Positions 45,866 to 54,860 of a stretch of DNA of 64,000 nt are shown in pieces. Under the pieces are notes generated by a model, which worked only from the letters and a program-made list of their open reading frames with translations, ran no database searches and was not told where the DNA came from. This DNA is from Brachyspira alvinipulli ATCC 51933 (GTDB lineage: Bacteria; Spirochaetota; Brachyspiria; Brachyspirales; Brachyspiraceae), in assembly GCF_000518245.1 (NCBI RefSeq), contig NZ_KI912406.1, positions 60,681 to 124,680 of the forward strand, in the 5' to 3' direction. Made by a program: the position numbers and the translations under genes. How positions within the stretch are numbered: the stretch's first letter is position 1; every line of letters begins with the position of its first letter.

Positions 45866-46267
45866 TCATTGCAAACCGTATTTGTTTTCGATGTTTTTTA
45901 TATTTTCTATGATAGTATTATTAGTAGTATCTAACTCTAAGGCCTTTTTATAATCTTTTAATGCTTCTTTATATAATCCCAAACTATATTTAGCATTTGC
46001 TCTATTACAGTAAGCTTCAAAATAATTATTATCAAGTTCTATTGCTCTGTCATAATCTTTTATAGCATCTTCAAAAAGTCCCATATTATACTTAATTATT
46101 CCTCTATTATTATATGATTTAATATGATACGGATCTATTTTTAAATCTTTATTATTTTTTAAGGTTTCTTCATAAAAGTTTATAGCTTTATCATAATCTT
46201 TTAATCGAGATTTTTCTAATTTAGATTTGTCTATAGGCTTTTTAAATAAATAGCCAAATATTGACAT
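45866..46267 (-). CDS. Small tetratricopeptide-repeat protein
   Basis: 133 residues. After a short basic start (MSIFGYLFKKPIDKSKLEK) there are three TPR units (DYDKAINFYEETL, YNMGLFEDAIKDYDRAIELD, YSLGLYKEALKDYKKALELD). No signal peptide. GGAG precedes ATG. Brachyspira-like genomes carry many such TPR genes; this one is notable because members of the intergenic repeat family lie on both sides (45526-45833 and 46348-46543). Confidence 0.85.
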   Translation of the reverse strand: MSIFGYLFKKPIDKSKLEKSRLKDYDKAINFYEETLKNNKDLKIDPYHIKSYNNRGIIKYNMGLFEDAIKDYDRAIELDNNYFEAYCNRANAKYSLGLYKEALKDYKKALELDTTNNTIIENIKNIENKYGLQ

Positions 46268-46347
46268 TGGTCGCTCCTATATAACAAATATTAATATATA
46301 TCATTATAACATAAATAATTTTTTATATTTTAAAATTTTATTTATAA

Positions 46348-46543
46348 CCCGCCCTTTATTCTTTATTGTTTAATTTAGGATTTTTGATTTTTATTCTCTT
46401 TATAACTTTATCAGAAATTATAGCCCCGCCCAAGTTTTTATTAGATTTATAATTTTATTCAACGCACGGTAAACTAAATTTTATATATAATAAAAATTAA
46501 CATTCAAAATCAGTATATATTTATAACACAGTTTTGCGTGCGT
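46348..46543. repeat. Half element: left arm plus core of the intergenic repeat family
   Basis: CCCGCCCTTTATTCTTTATT (from 46348), CCCCGCCC (46424-46431) followed by AAGTTTTTATTAGATTTA, then ATTCAACGCACGG (to 46469) and GCGTGCGT (46536-46543). The first 120 bases align with 45526-45646 nearly base by base. The right arm is missing; hisA regulatory sequence follows instead. Confidence 0.75.
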
Positions 46544-46646
46544 TTTGTACGTTAAAAAACTTAGAAATTTAAATTATGATAATTTTTTATTTTAAATAAT
46601 ATGTTATAATTATTTAACTTATTAATATAAAATTAGAGGATTAAAA

Positions 46647-47360
46647 ATGTATATACTTCCAGCAATAGATTTAAAAAATGGAGAAGTTGTAAGACTTGTT
46701 GAAGGAGACTATGATAATAAGACTACTTATTTTAGAGACCCTATTGAAGCATTAGATTTTTTTATTGAAAGCGGAAGTAAATATCTGCATGTTGTTGATT
46801 TGGATGGGGCAAGCGACGGAGAAACTATTAATTTTAAGACAATAGAGAAAATCATAAAAAAATCTGATTTATTTGTTGAAGTAGGCGGCGGTATAAGAAA
46901 TGAAGAGACTATAAATAGGTATTTGGATATAGGTGTAAAAAGAACAATACTTGGAACAGCTGCTGTTGAAAATATTGATTTTACTGAGAATATGATTAAT
47001 AAATATAAGGATCATATAGCTGTATCCATTGATTCAAGATATAGAATGATAGCAGTTAAAGGCTGGAAAGAGATTAATAAACAAGACTCAGTTGAATTTT
47101 GCATTAAACTTGATGAAATGGGTATCGATACAATTATATATACTGATATATCAAAAGATGGAAAATTATCCGGTACTAATTTAGAAATATATAAAGAATT
47201 AAGAGAAAAAGTTTCATGCAATATTATAGCTTCAGGCGGTGTTACTTTTGAAGATGAAATTATAAAATTGAGAGATATGAATATTAACGGAACTATAGTA
47301 GGAAAAGCTATATATGAAAACAAACTAGATTTAAAAAAGATTATTAAACTTGTTTCGTAA
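46647..47360 (+). CDS. hisA: 1-(5-phosphoribosyl)-5-[(5-phosphoribosylamino)methylideneamino]imidazole-4-carboxamide isomerase
   Basis: 237-residue TIM barrel. The catalytic aspartates are in PAIDLKNGEVVRL (D8) and IIYTDISKDGKLSG, and the phosphate loops VGGGIRNE and IIASGGVTF are present. It catalyses the fourth step of histidine synthesis. No other his gene lies next to it in this window. AGAGG precedes ATG. Confidence 0.92.
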   Translation: MYILPAIDLKNGEVVRLVEGDYDNKTTYFRDPIEALDFFIESGSKYLHVVDLDGASDGETINFKTIEKIIKKSDLFVEVGGGIRNEETINRYLDIGVKRTILGTAAVENIDFTENMINKYKDHIAVSIDSRYRMIAVKGWKEINKQDSVEFCIKLDEMGIDTIIYTDISKDGKLSGTNLEIYKELREKVSCNIIASGGVTFEDEIIKLRDMNINGTIVGKAIYENKLDLKKIIKLVS

Positions 47361-47423
47361 TATTATATATATTTTTTATTTTGTTAATATAAGTAAATAC
47401 TGGTACATATAAAAAATTAGTTA

Positions 47424-47502
47424 ACGCACGGTTAGATTAATTTGATATCTATTGAAATTAAAATTAACAATCAAATTATTTTTTGCTTTGTTCTGCGTGC
47501 GT
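47424..47502. repeat. Core copy of the ACGCACGG...GCGTGCGT repeat
   Basis: ACGCACGG (47424-47431) and GCGTGCGT (47495-47502) form inverted ends around about 63 AT-rich bases that resemble the interiors at 45647-45713 and 46470-46535. The outer G/C-rich arms are absent. Confidence 0.65.
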
Positions 47503-47555
47503 TTGGTAAATTCAAAATTCAAATAAATATAGAGTGTTGAATTAGAATAAATACA

Positions 47556-47600
47556 AAAATATAAAAGTCCCATTAAAAAATAATGAAGCTTTTATATTTT
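47556..47600 (-). terminator. Hairpin downstream of the decayed lipoprotein gene
   Basis: AAAATATAAAAG (47556-47567) pairs with CTTTTATATTTT (47589-47600), with an inner CATT/AATG pair. Position suits the minus-strand gene remnant at 47638-47994. Confidence 0.5.
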
Positions 47601-47637
47601 ATAAAGTAAATAATTATTATATTTCTTATAATATTTA

Positions 47638-47994
47638 TCAGAAGCCATTAAAAAAATCAGAAATTTTTCCATAAACTAATACAATAATAAATAATAAAAT
47701 CGGATAGTAATAGTAAAAAGAATTCCGCTGCCGCTTTTTACTGGGGATACAAACATACCAATAAGCATTATAAACGGTAAAAATAAAATTCCTAATATTA
47801 TTATAGTTAATAATAAAGAAGTTTTATCATTTTAGTTTTTGCAAAATTATTTGTGTATATAGTATTTCTGTAGTAGTAATTTTTCCAACAGATATATCTG
47901 TACTTGTTTTTTCATTGTTGACACTTATATAATTACCTGAACAACTTATTATAAACATCAGTAAAAAAGATAATATTATAATAATTTTTCTCAT
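47638..47994 (-). pseudogene. Decayed small lipoprotein/membrane protein gene
   Basis: It starts with a good lipoprotein signal, MRKIIIILSFLLMFIISC, and runs 55 codons to a stop at 47827. Further coding-like sequence continues in other frames: ILGILFLPFIMLIGMFVSP, then FYYYYPILLFIIVLVYGK and a final DFFNGF with stop at 47638. At least two frame changes are needed, so the gene appears broken. No family recognised. Confidence 0.5.
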
Positions 47995-48061
47995 ATAGTA
48001 TCCTTAATATTATTATCTAATTATATATATTATACTTTTTTACTATGACAAAACTGTTGTA

Positions 48062-48095
48062 TAAAAAAAGCCCCATTATAAAAACAGGACTTCTT
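48062..48095 (-). terminator. Terminator after the phosphoglucomutase gene
   Basis: On the minus strand AAGTCC pairs with GGGGCTT (one G-U) and seven T follow, 46 bases past the stop codon. Confidence 0.65.
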
Positions 48096-48140
48096 TTATT
48101 TTTTATTAATAATAAGTTTATCGCTAGCAACAATAATAAA

Positions 48141-49832
48141 TTATTCTTTAATAAACTTTTTGAAATTAGCTACTTTTTCTTTAGCTATAGTCAGTCTCTT
48201 ATCTTTGCTTTCTCTTACGCAAACTTCAAAATAGAATTTGATTTTTGGTTCAGTACCAGAAGGTCTGATAGTAATCTTAGTTTTATCTTCAAGTATGTAC
48301 TGAAGAACATTAGATTTAGGTAAAGTAATATCTTTTATTTTTTTACCAGTATTATCATAAACTTCTTTTTTCTCATAGTCGCTTATGCTTTCAACTTTTA
48401 CACCAGAAATTTCTTTAGGTAAATTGTTTCTGTAATAAGTCATCAAATCAGCTATAGCTTTAGCTCCGTCAGCACCTTTTTTAGTTATAGAGATAGTTTC
48501 TTCATAGAAGTAGCCATATTTTTCATAAATGCTTTCTAAGTAATCAGCTAATGTCATGTTATTGTCTTTACAATAAGCAAGTACTTCAGCAAGCATTAAA
48601 CAAGAACTAACGCCGTCTTTATCGCGTACATTAGAGTTAATACAATATCCGAAACTCTCTTCAAATCCGAATAAATATGTTCCTTCTTTATCTCTTTCTA
48701 TAACATCAGCAATCCATTTGAATCCTGTAAGAACATTATAAAGCTTAACATTGTTAGCATCAGCAATAGCTCTAGCAAGTTCAGTAGTAACTATAGTTTT
48801 TACTATAAATGGATTTTTAACATTCTTTTTATTTGTGATGAGATAATAAGCCATAATAGAACCGATTTGGTTTCCAGTAAGATACATATAAGAACCATCT
48901 TTAGTAAGCAAAGCACAGCCCATTCTATCGCAGTCAGGGTCAGTACCCATAACAAGTTCAGCACCTATTTCTTTAGCTTTATCAACAGCAATTTTCAATG
49001 CTTCAGGGTTTTCTGGGTTAGGTGATTCTACAGTAGGGAAGTTTCCGTTAGGAGGCTGAGCACCTTCTAAAGTAGTTAAATTTGTAAATCCTGCCTTTCT
49101 TAAAGCCATAGGAACCATTTTGTATCCGGAACCATGAATAGGAGTATAAACTATTTTTATATCATGATGTTTTTTGATTATATCAGGATTAACTAAATAT
49201 CCCATTAAATCATTCATATATTTATCTTCAATATCTTTTCCTATAATAGTAACTTTTGAAGAATCTCCCATTTTTACTTCTTCAGGCTTAACTTTCAATA
49301 CTTCTTCTATTATGTTTTTATCATGAGGAGGAATAACCTGAGCACCATCAGTCCAATAAACTTTATAACCATTATATTCTTTAGGGTTATGGCTAGCAGT
49401 AACAACTATTCCTGCAATACAGCCTAAACTTCTAACAGCATAAGAAAGAAGTGAAATAGGGTGAATATCATCGTATAAATAAACACTTATACCATTTGAA
49501 GAAAGTATTTCAGCAGCAGCTTTTGAAAATACATCAGAGTTATTTCTTGAGTCATATCCTATAGCAACTTTATAATTACTTCCGCCTTGTTTTAATATAT
49601 AATTAGCGAGTCCTTGAGTAGCAACGCCAACAGTATATTTATTCATTCTGTTGGTACCAACTCCCATTATTCCTCTAAGTCCGCCGGTACCAAATTCTAA
49701 ATCTCTATAAAATGCATCTATTAACTCTTTTTCATTGCCGGCATCTAATAATGCTTTAATTTCTTTTTTTGTCTCTTCATCATAAGAGCCGCTAAGCCAT
49801 GAGTCTATTCTTGCTTTTACTTCTTGTTCCAT
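48141..49832 (-). CDS. Alpha-D-phosphohexomutase (phosphoglucomutase/phosphomannomutase)
   Basis: 563 residues. The phosphoserine loop is VVTASHNPKEYNGYKVYW, the Mg-binding loop is VMGTDPDCDRMG, the sugar-binding loop is LFGFEESFGYC, and the phosphate-binding loop is RPSGTEPKIKFY. Length and GGLRGIMGVGTNRMN put it in the PgcA/PGM2 branch. It interconverts glucose 1- and 6-phosphate for glycogen and surface-sugar synthesis. It may supply the GH57 branching enzyme pathway encoded at 59336-60922. Confidence 0.93.
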   Translation of the reverse strand: MEQEVKARIDSWLSGSYDEETKKEIKALLDAGNEKELIDAFYRDLEFGTGGLRGIMGVGTNRMNKYTVGVATQGLANYILKQGGSNYKVAIGYDSRNNSDVFSKAAAEILSSNGISVYLYDDIHPISLLSYAVRSLGCIAGIVVTASHNPKEYNGYKVYWTDGAQVIPPHDKNIIEEVLKVKPEEVKMGDSSKVTIIGKDIEDKYMNDLMGYLVNPDIIKKHHDIKIVYTPIHGSGYKMVPMALRKAGFTNLTTLEGAQPPNGNFPTVESPNPENPEALKIAVDKAKEIGAELVMGTDPDCDRMGCALLTKDGSYMYLTGNQIGSIMAYYLITNKKNVKNPFIVKTIVTTELARAIADANNVKLYNVLTGFKWIADVIERDKEGTYLFGFEESFGYCINSNVRDKDGVSSCLMLAEVLAYCKDNNMTLADYLESIYEKYGYFYEETISITKKGADGAKAIADLMTYYRNNLPKEISGVKVESISDYEKKEVYDNTGKKIKDITLPKSNVLQYILEDKTKITIRPSGTEPKIKFYFEVCVRESKDKRLTIAKEKVANFKKFIKE

Positions 49833-49931
49833 ATATACACCTCTCTCTATATTTATTTTAAATAAATTCTAACAAAAAATTAATAATTTTTCTATATAAA
49901 TTATAGTATACAAAAGGTATATAATCAAGTA

Positions 49932-50216
49932 TTATTTAGGCATAGAAGCACCATAATGTATATTAACCCACTTAACACCTAAAAAATTATCCCAGCTATT
50001 ATTGTTAGGATTTGAAGGAACATTAGGAAGATATAAATCTGTAGGAGTAGTTCCAGATAAAGTTGTTGTTTTTATTATGTTTGGAGAAGTTTCTAAATAT
50101 TCTATGTTTTTTAATGAACTGCATCCGTCAAAACATGTTCCTTGAACAGTCATTAAAGAATTAGGCATACGTATGTTAACCAATGATGTGCATCCTTTAA
50201 AAAAGTTATCAGCCAT
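49932..50216 (-). pseudogene. BspA-like leucine-rich lipoprotein, 3' piece (frameshifted)
   Basis: 94 codons with BspA-type repeats (FFKGCTSLVNIRMPNSLMTV, FDGCSSLKNIEYL) and a C-terminus LYLPNVPSNPNNNSWDNFLG similar to the end of the neighbour at 50613-51719 (LYLPKAASIDTGWDNFLGYN). There is no ribosome-binding site at 50216. The frame extends upstream as YFIASTIKMADNFFKGC and should join the 5' piece near 50240. Confidence 0.7.
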
Positions 50217-50595
50217 TTTTATAGTAGAAGCAATAAAGTACAGTTCTTAGAAATAAAGCATTTTCTGATGTAAAATTATAATTACTATCAAGAATAGCAT
50301 TAGATAAATCTAATTCTACATTACTTTCATTTTTAAGAGCAGTTTTCATATTATCGAATATAGCAGATGATGAAATATGTCCTACAACCACTATAATATT
50401 TTTTCCTGTTATTTTTTTATTATTTTCTAAAGCATTTGTTATTTCATCTACTGAAGCATTAGCATCTATTATTGAAAGAGTTTTATTTTCATTACCGCCT
50501 AATGATATATCATATTCTGAATAAGGAGAAGTTATTTTATATTTACATGAGGTCATTGTTAAAATAAAAATAAATAATATTAATACTTTTTTCAC
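50209..50595 (-). pseudogene. BspA-like leucine-rich lipoprotein, 5' piece (frameshifted)
   Basis: Starts at GTG 50595 with AGGAG 7 bases upstream. The lipoprotein signal is MKKVLILFIFILTMTSC. The following region (IIDANASVDEITNALENNKK and VELDLSNAIL) matches the N-terminal domain of the intact neighbour. The frame then ends in RTVLYCFYYKNG, unlike the family, because of a frameshift near 50235-50250. Expressed, it would be a short lipoprotein without repeats. Confidence 0.7.
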
Positions 50596-50612
50596 TTATA
50601 GTCTCCTATTAA

Positions 50613-51719
50613 TTAAGGCATGGCTTGCTTATAAATATTTCTTCCCGTATCTTTCCAATTGTATCCCAAAAAATTATCCCATCCTGTATCTATAGATGCT
50701 GCTTTAGGGAGATACAAATTAATAGGAGTAGATGCTGGTACTGAAATACTTCCGCCATTATATTCTTCAAATACTTTTCCTGTTGCAACAACACTATTAT
50801 TTTCGCCTAGATATTCTATGCTTTTTAATGATGTGCATCCTGACAAAATATAATCACCTTCCATTTTTGTTAAATATTTTGGCAGACTAATTTTTTCTAA
50901 CGAAACACAATTAAAAAAAGCAAAACCAGAAATAGTTGTTAATTTATTATTTAATTCTATACTTTTTAATGATTTACAGTCAGAAAAAGCACTTTGTTCT
51001 ATTATTGTTACATTTTGCGGTAAAGTTATATGTGTTAATGAAAGACAATAATTAAATGAAGTAGCACCTATATCTGTTAGTGAATTAGGTAATAAAACTG
51101 TTTTTAAACTTGCACAATCATAAAATGTTTGCTGATTTATTTTTGTAATTTTTGTATTCTGTAAATCCACATGACTAAGTATATAACATCCATGAAATGC
51201 TCCTTCTCCAATTTCAGTTATTGAAGAAGGAAAATTAATATTTCTTAAACTTACACATGATTTGAAAGCACTTTCTCCTATAGTCGTTATTGTATTGGGC
51301 AATTTAATATTGGCTAAATTATTATTATTTTCAAACGCATTAGCTTTTATTTCTGTCATATCTGTTCTGCTTAAATCAAGTGCAACACCTTGAAGATATT
51401 CATTTTTCTTTATGATACCATTTATTATTGCTATAGTACCATTTTTGTTTATATTCTCTTTAGTATCGCTTAAAAATATTATATAGGATCCGTATTCACT
51501 AAAATACTGATTCATAATATTTTCTATATCTGCTTCTTTTGTATCTGCCTTGATTAAATATTTTGGATCAACATTGTCTGGAATCGAATAAATATCATAT
51601 CCGTATCCTGATGATGCAAGAGGATCTGTTGCTATATAATTACTGCATGAAATAAAAAATATTGAAATGAATAATAATAAATTGATTTTTATAAATATCT
51701 TATATTTATCTTTTTTCAT
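50613..51719 (-). CDS. BspA-like leucine-rich-repeat lipoprotein
   Basis: 368 residues from ATG at 51719, where GGGA lies upstream and the signal (MKKDKYKIFIKINLLLFISI, lipobox FISC) starts properly; the frame extends to 51749. After a domain with EADIENIMNQYFSEYGSYII come about six BspA/LRR_5 repeats (FKSCVSLRNINFPSSITEIG, FNYCLSLTHITLPQNVTIIE). Such proteins are surface-exposed and often bind host matrix. 17 bases separate it from the frameshifted relative, so the two are a tandem duplication. Confidence 0.88.
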   Translation of the reverse strand: MKKDKYKIFIKINLLLFISIFFISCSNYIATDPLASSGYGYDIYSIPDNVDPKYLIKADTKEADIENIMNQYFSEYGSYIIFLSDTKENINKNGTIAIINGIIKKNEYLQGVALDLSRTDMTEIKANAFENNNNLANIKLPNTITTIGESAFKSCVSLRNINFPSSITEIGEGAFHGCYILSHVDLQNTKITKINQQTFYDCASLKTVLLPNSLTDIGATSFNYCLSLTHITLPQNVTIIEQSAFSDCKSLKSIELNNKLTTISGFAFFNCVSLEKISLPKYLTKMEGDYILSGCTSLKSIEYLGENNSVVATGKVFEEYNGGSISVPASTPINLYLPKAASIDTGWDNFLGYNWKDTGRNIYKQAMP

Positions 51720-51796
51720 AATTTGTTCCCATAATAAAAATATTAACAAAAAACCAAAAATAAAGTAAAATTATTTTATTTTTACTTAAAAAATAT

Positions 51797-52438
51797 TTAT
51801 AGTTTAGGCACTTTAAACCTTAATCCTAATAATACATCATGGTATCCATCTGCTTTTGTATCTAATAAATATCTGTATCCTAAATCAATAGCCATATAAG
51901 GCAGTACATTAAAAGACATTCCTCCGCTGAATCCAAAAACTAATGTACTTACAGATGTTCTATATTCCGTTTCATTATATGTTGTAAAAAAACTATCTTT
52001 TAATTTTGCCCCCATAGAAAAACCTAAATAAATTGTAAATGGAGGATATTTAGTTAATAATGTTTGTTTATATGTTTCATCTGTTAATACTTCATCTATA
52101 ACAAAAAAGTTAATATCAAAATATACAGAACCTAATAAAGTATGCATTTTTATATCATTTGTCATTCCTACTATATTTCTGCCGATATATTCAAATTCAA
52201 ATCTTACAGGAGATGATTTATTTATTGTTGGTATACTATATCCAATAGAAAAACCGCCTCCTAAATAATTAAAATATCCTTTGCTTCCATCATCTTTAAT
52301 GTAAGCATAACTTCCATCATGTGAAAACATAAATTTAGGAGTTATATATAAGCCTTCGGGAATATATGAAAATAGTTTCTGTGTGCTATTGAATAATATT
52401 ATGAACATAAATATGAGTATATAGTATCTTTTCTTCAT
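51797..52438 (-). CDS. Predicted outer-membrane beta-barrel protein
   Basis: 213 residues with a signal peptide (MKKRYYILIFMFIILFNSTQKLFS). The body alternates aromatic/hydrophobic and polar residues (GGGFSIGYSIPT, FGFSGGMSFNVLPYMAIDLG) and ends YRYLLDTKADGYHDVLLGLRF, a typical barrel C-terminus, though two to three extra residues follow. It is related in layout to the next gene upstream (52450-53109). Function unknown. Last gene of the run from 55433. Confidence 0.78.
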   Translation of the reverse strand: MKKRYYILIFMFIILFNSTQKLFSYIPEGLYITPKFMFSHDGSYAYIKDDGSKGYFNYLGGGFSIGYSIPTINKSSPVRFEFEYIGRNIVGMTNDIKMHTLLGSVYFDINFFVIDEVLTDETYKQTLLTKYPPFTIYLGFSMGAKLKDSFFTTYNETEYRTSVSTLVFGFSGGMSFNVLPYMAIDLGYRYLLDTKADGYHDVLLGLRFKVPKL

Positions 52439-52449
52439 CTACTGTACCC

Positions 52450-53109
52450 CTAAAAATTAAACCTTAAAGAAGCTATTATATCATGATTGGATTGTGTTTC
52501 TTCTGTAAGCAGTAATCTATATCCTAAATCCAAACTTAATAATGGGGTTATATGAAATCCTAATCCAGCCCCAAAACCATAAAGAAATTGTCCTTTATTA
52601 TAATAAGTGCTTGTTTTAAAAATACCGCCGTATTCATGAGATGTATTTGCTATATATGTATTTAATGCTCCTCCTATAAAAAATCCTGCATAAATTGACA
52701 TTAAAGGTCTTTTTCCATTGTTAATTTTACTTCTGGCGGAATTAGGATTATCATAATCTGTATACCAAAAATAATAATCATAGTATGCACCCAATAAAAA
52801 GCTATGAGAATGCATAGTTTTTACTCCAGTTATATATACATTTTCAGGCATAGGATTTCTATATAAATATTCAAATTCAAGTCTTACTGTACTGTATTTA
52901 TGGAATATGTCAAAATTATAACCAACGGCAATACCGCCTCCAACATATAAGTCTTGAATGTTTTTTTTATCGCTGTTTGGTTTTCTTATTCCAGAATCTT
53001 CTATTTCAAATAATAATTTAGGTGATAAATATGCTCCTATATCTATAGCCATAAGCATGTTAGTTAAAGAAACTATCAAGAAAAAACTAAACAAAAACTT
53101 TTTTATCAT
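52450..53109 (-). CDS. Predicted outer-membrane beta-barrel protein
   Basis: 219 residues. Signal peptide MIKKFLFSFFLIVSLTNMLMA, then strands such as YVGGGIAVGYNFDIFHKYST and VRLEFEYLYRNP, paralleling VRFEFEYIGRNI in the downstream gene. It ends DIIASLRFNF, a classical C-terminal aromatic barrel signal. It lies 11 bases from the downstream paralogue and 24 from the upstream gene, so one operon is likely. Confidence 0.8.
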   Translation of the reverse strand: MIKKFLFSFFLIVSLTNMLMAIDIGAYLSPKLLFEIEDSGIRKPNSDKKNIQDLYVGGGIAVGYNFDIFHKYSTVRLEFEYLYRNPMPENVYITGVKTMHSHSFLLGAYYDYYFWYTDYDNPNSARSKINNGKRPLMSIYAGFFIGGALNTYIANTSHEYGGIFKTSTYYNKGQFLYGFGAGLGFHITPLLSLDLGYRLLLTEETQSNHDIIASLRFNF

Positions 53110-53133
53110 AAAATAATTTCCTTAAAAATAAAA

Positions 53134-53826
53134 TCAAAACAATATACCAATAGCAAATCTAGGCAGCAGTACAAACCTAAATATATGATTATAAGAATAT
53201 CCGATATCAATTATGGATATATCAAAGAAAGGACGTACTCCGCTGTTAATTCCTAATCCCCTTGAAACATCTATTCTAAATCCAAACTCTCCTGATGCAT
53301 AAAAATCCCATATATACGAATCTTTTTTTACAGTAGAATTTGAAGTTTTATTATAATTATTTCCATAAGTTATAAATAATGTAGTTCCAACTTTAGGCAT
53401 TATAAAAAATCCAGATGCTCTGTCTTTTTTATTGAAATAAAATCTTCCTCCAATAGATAATCCAAGACTGTAAACACTGCCGTTATATCTCGTACTTGAA
53501 TTATCATAGTATGTTTTCATAGTATATAGCCCAGCATCAACATTTAAATCAATTTTTTCAGAAGCTCTGTATGTATAAGTTAAATCTAAGCCAAAAGTAC
53601 CTTGTAATTTAGGATTATTAGGATCATTGCTAGGCAAAAGAAGATTAACAAGTGCTGGAGCTTCTAACATATAAAATATAGCAGGCCCGAAATTAACACC
53701 TATTGAATGTCTATGAGAAGAAATCCCATTTTCTGTTGTTAATGTGTTATTTGTAGCAGGTTCCTGAGCAAAAGATATGCTGGTAATTATAAATAAAAAT
53801 AAAATTATTAATTTATTTTTTCTCAT
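53134..53826 (-). CDS. Predicted outer-membrane beta-barrel protein
   Basis: 230 residues. Signal peptide MRKNKLIILFLFIITSISFA, then HSIGVNFGPAIFYML and many short amphipathic strands (YSLGLSIGGRFYFN, GEFGFRIDVSRGLGINSG), with the terminal FRFVLLPRFAIGILF. The end resembles that of the upstream gene (ALFPRIGFSLRF), so these two form a second paralogous pair. No specific function recognised. Confidence 0.78.
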   Translation of the reverse strand: MRKNKLIILFLFIITSISFAQEPATNNTLTTENGISSHRHSIGVNFGPAIFYMLEAPALVNLLLPSNDPNNPKLQGTFGLDLTYTYRASEKIDLNVDAGLYTMKTYYDNSSTRYNGSVYSLGLSIGGRFYFNKKDRASGFFIMPKVGTTLFITYGNNYNKTSNSTVKKDSYIWDFYASGEFGFRIDVSRGLGINSGVRPFFDISIIDIGYSYNHIFRFVLLPRFAIGILF

Positions 53827-53838
53827 ATATACCTCGCA

Positions 53839-54771
53839 TTAAAACCTTAAACTAAAGCCTATTCTAGGGAATAAGGCAAATCTAATAGATGCTACATAAT
53901 TAGCCCATGAAGGAAAAGAATTCCAAGAAGGTATTATTTTATTCATATTTATTAAACCGCTTCCAAAGAAACCAATACCTTCTCTAATATCTTCATACAT
54001 ACCTGGAATTCCAGAACGTACATAATATCCTATTTCAAATAAAGAAATATCGATATAAGGTTTTACAGGCCATTCTCTTGTAGGGAATAATTCTATAGTC
54101 CAGCCTAGTTCATAAGATACATACATTGTAGTATCAACTGTATGACGCTTGGTTTTTACTCCAGTAATTCCATGCTCCGTTTCTACATCAGATATTAAGG
54201 TTTCTAAACCGAATCTAAATGTATTTACTACCTGTCTGTTTTTTCCGCCTAAAAATTTTACTCCTATTGTTGCTGGCAAATATATAAAAGATGCTTTAAA
54301 AGTGGTATCAGTTGATACTGCACTTCCTATATTTCCCAAATTTCCCCCAGAAATTGCAGAATCAATTAAATCCCCAGCCTTATCTTTTGGTATGTTAAGC
54401 GAAAATGACATAGATTGTACGCCGAAACCAACCTCTATTCCAATACGCGGATGAACTAATAGGGTATATGATATACTTGGAACATACCAAAAACTTCCTT
54501 TAGCTTCTATAGCATTTAGATATTTTTCTATAGAACTTAAATTAACTCCAACTAAGCCTGCAAGTGTATCGGCATTGTTGAAAGCTGTATTGATAATACT
54601 AGGAAATAAACATGAATATCCAGGAGCCAAATTTATGCTTACTACTTGTCTGCCTTTGATCCAACTATATGTATTGGTATCAGATTGTGTAGACATTGGT
54701 ATTCCATTAGCCATACATAATTTGGATATACCAAAAACTATAATAAATATTAGTAATAACTTACTTTTCAT
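53839..54771 (-). CDS. Predicted outer-membrane beta-barrel protein
   Basis: 310 residues. Signal MKSKLLLIFIIVFGISKLCMA, then VVSINLAPGYSCLFPSIINT, VHPRIGIEVGFGVQSMSFSL and a C-terminus FALFPRIGFSLRF ending in Phe, a good barrel signal. Longer loops than its neighbours. It is the largest of four barrel-type genes in a row and lies 12 bases upstream of the next one. Confidence 0.78.
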   Translation of the reverse strand: MKSKLLLIFIIVFGISKLCMANGIPMSTQSDTNTYSWIKGRQVVSINLAPGYSCLFPSIINTAFNNADTLAGLVGVNLSSIEKYLNAIEAKGSFWYVPSISYTLLVHPRIGIEVGFGVQSMSFSLNIPKDKAGDLIDSAISGGNLGNIGSAVSTDTTFKASFIYLPATIGVKFLGGKNRQVVNTFRFGLETLISDVETEHGITGVKTKRHTVDTTMYVSYELGWTIELFPTREWPVKPYIDISLFEIGYYVRSGIPGMYEDIREGIGFFGSGLINMNKIIPSWNSFPSWANYVASIRFALFPRIGFSLRF

Positions 54772-54860
54772 TATCCGCCTTAATATATATTTATTATACC
54801 TTATTTCTAATTTATATGCTTAACATAAAAAATTTACTAAGCATTAAAAATACATTCAAT

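Noticed and set aside
48045-48323. Plus-strand ORF of 92 codons across the end of the phosphomutase gene
   Set aside because: Overlaps the terminator and the 3' end of a conserved gene; no ribosome-binding site.
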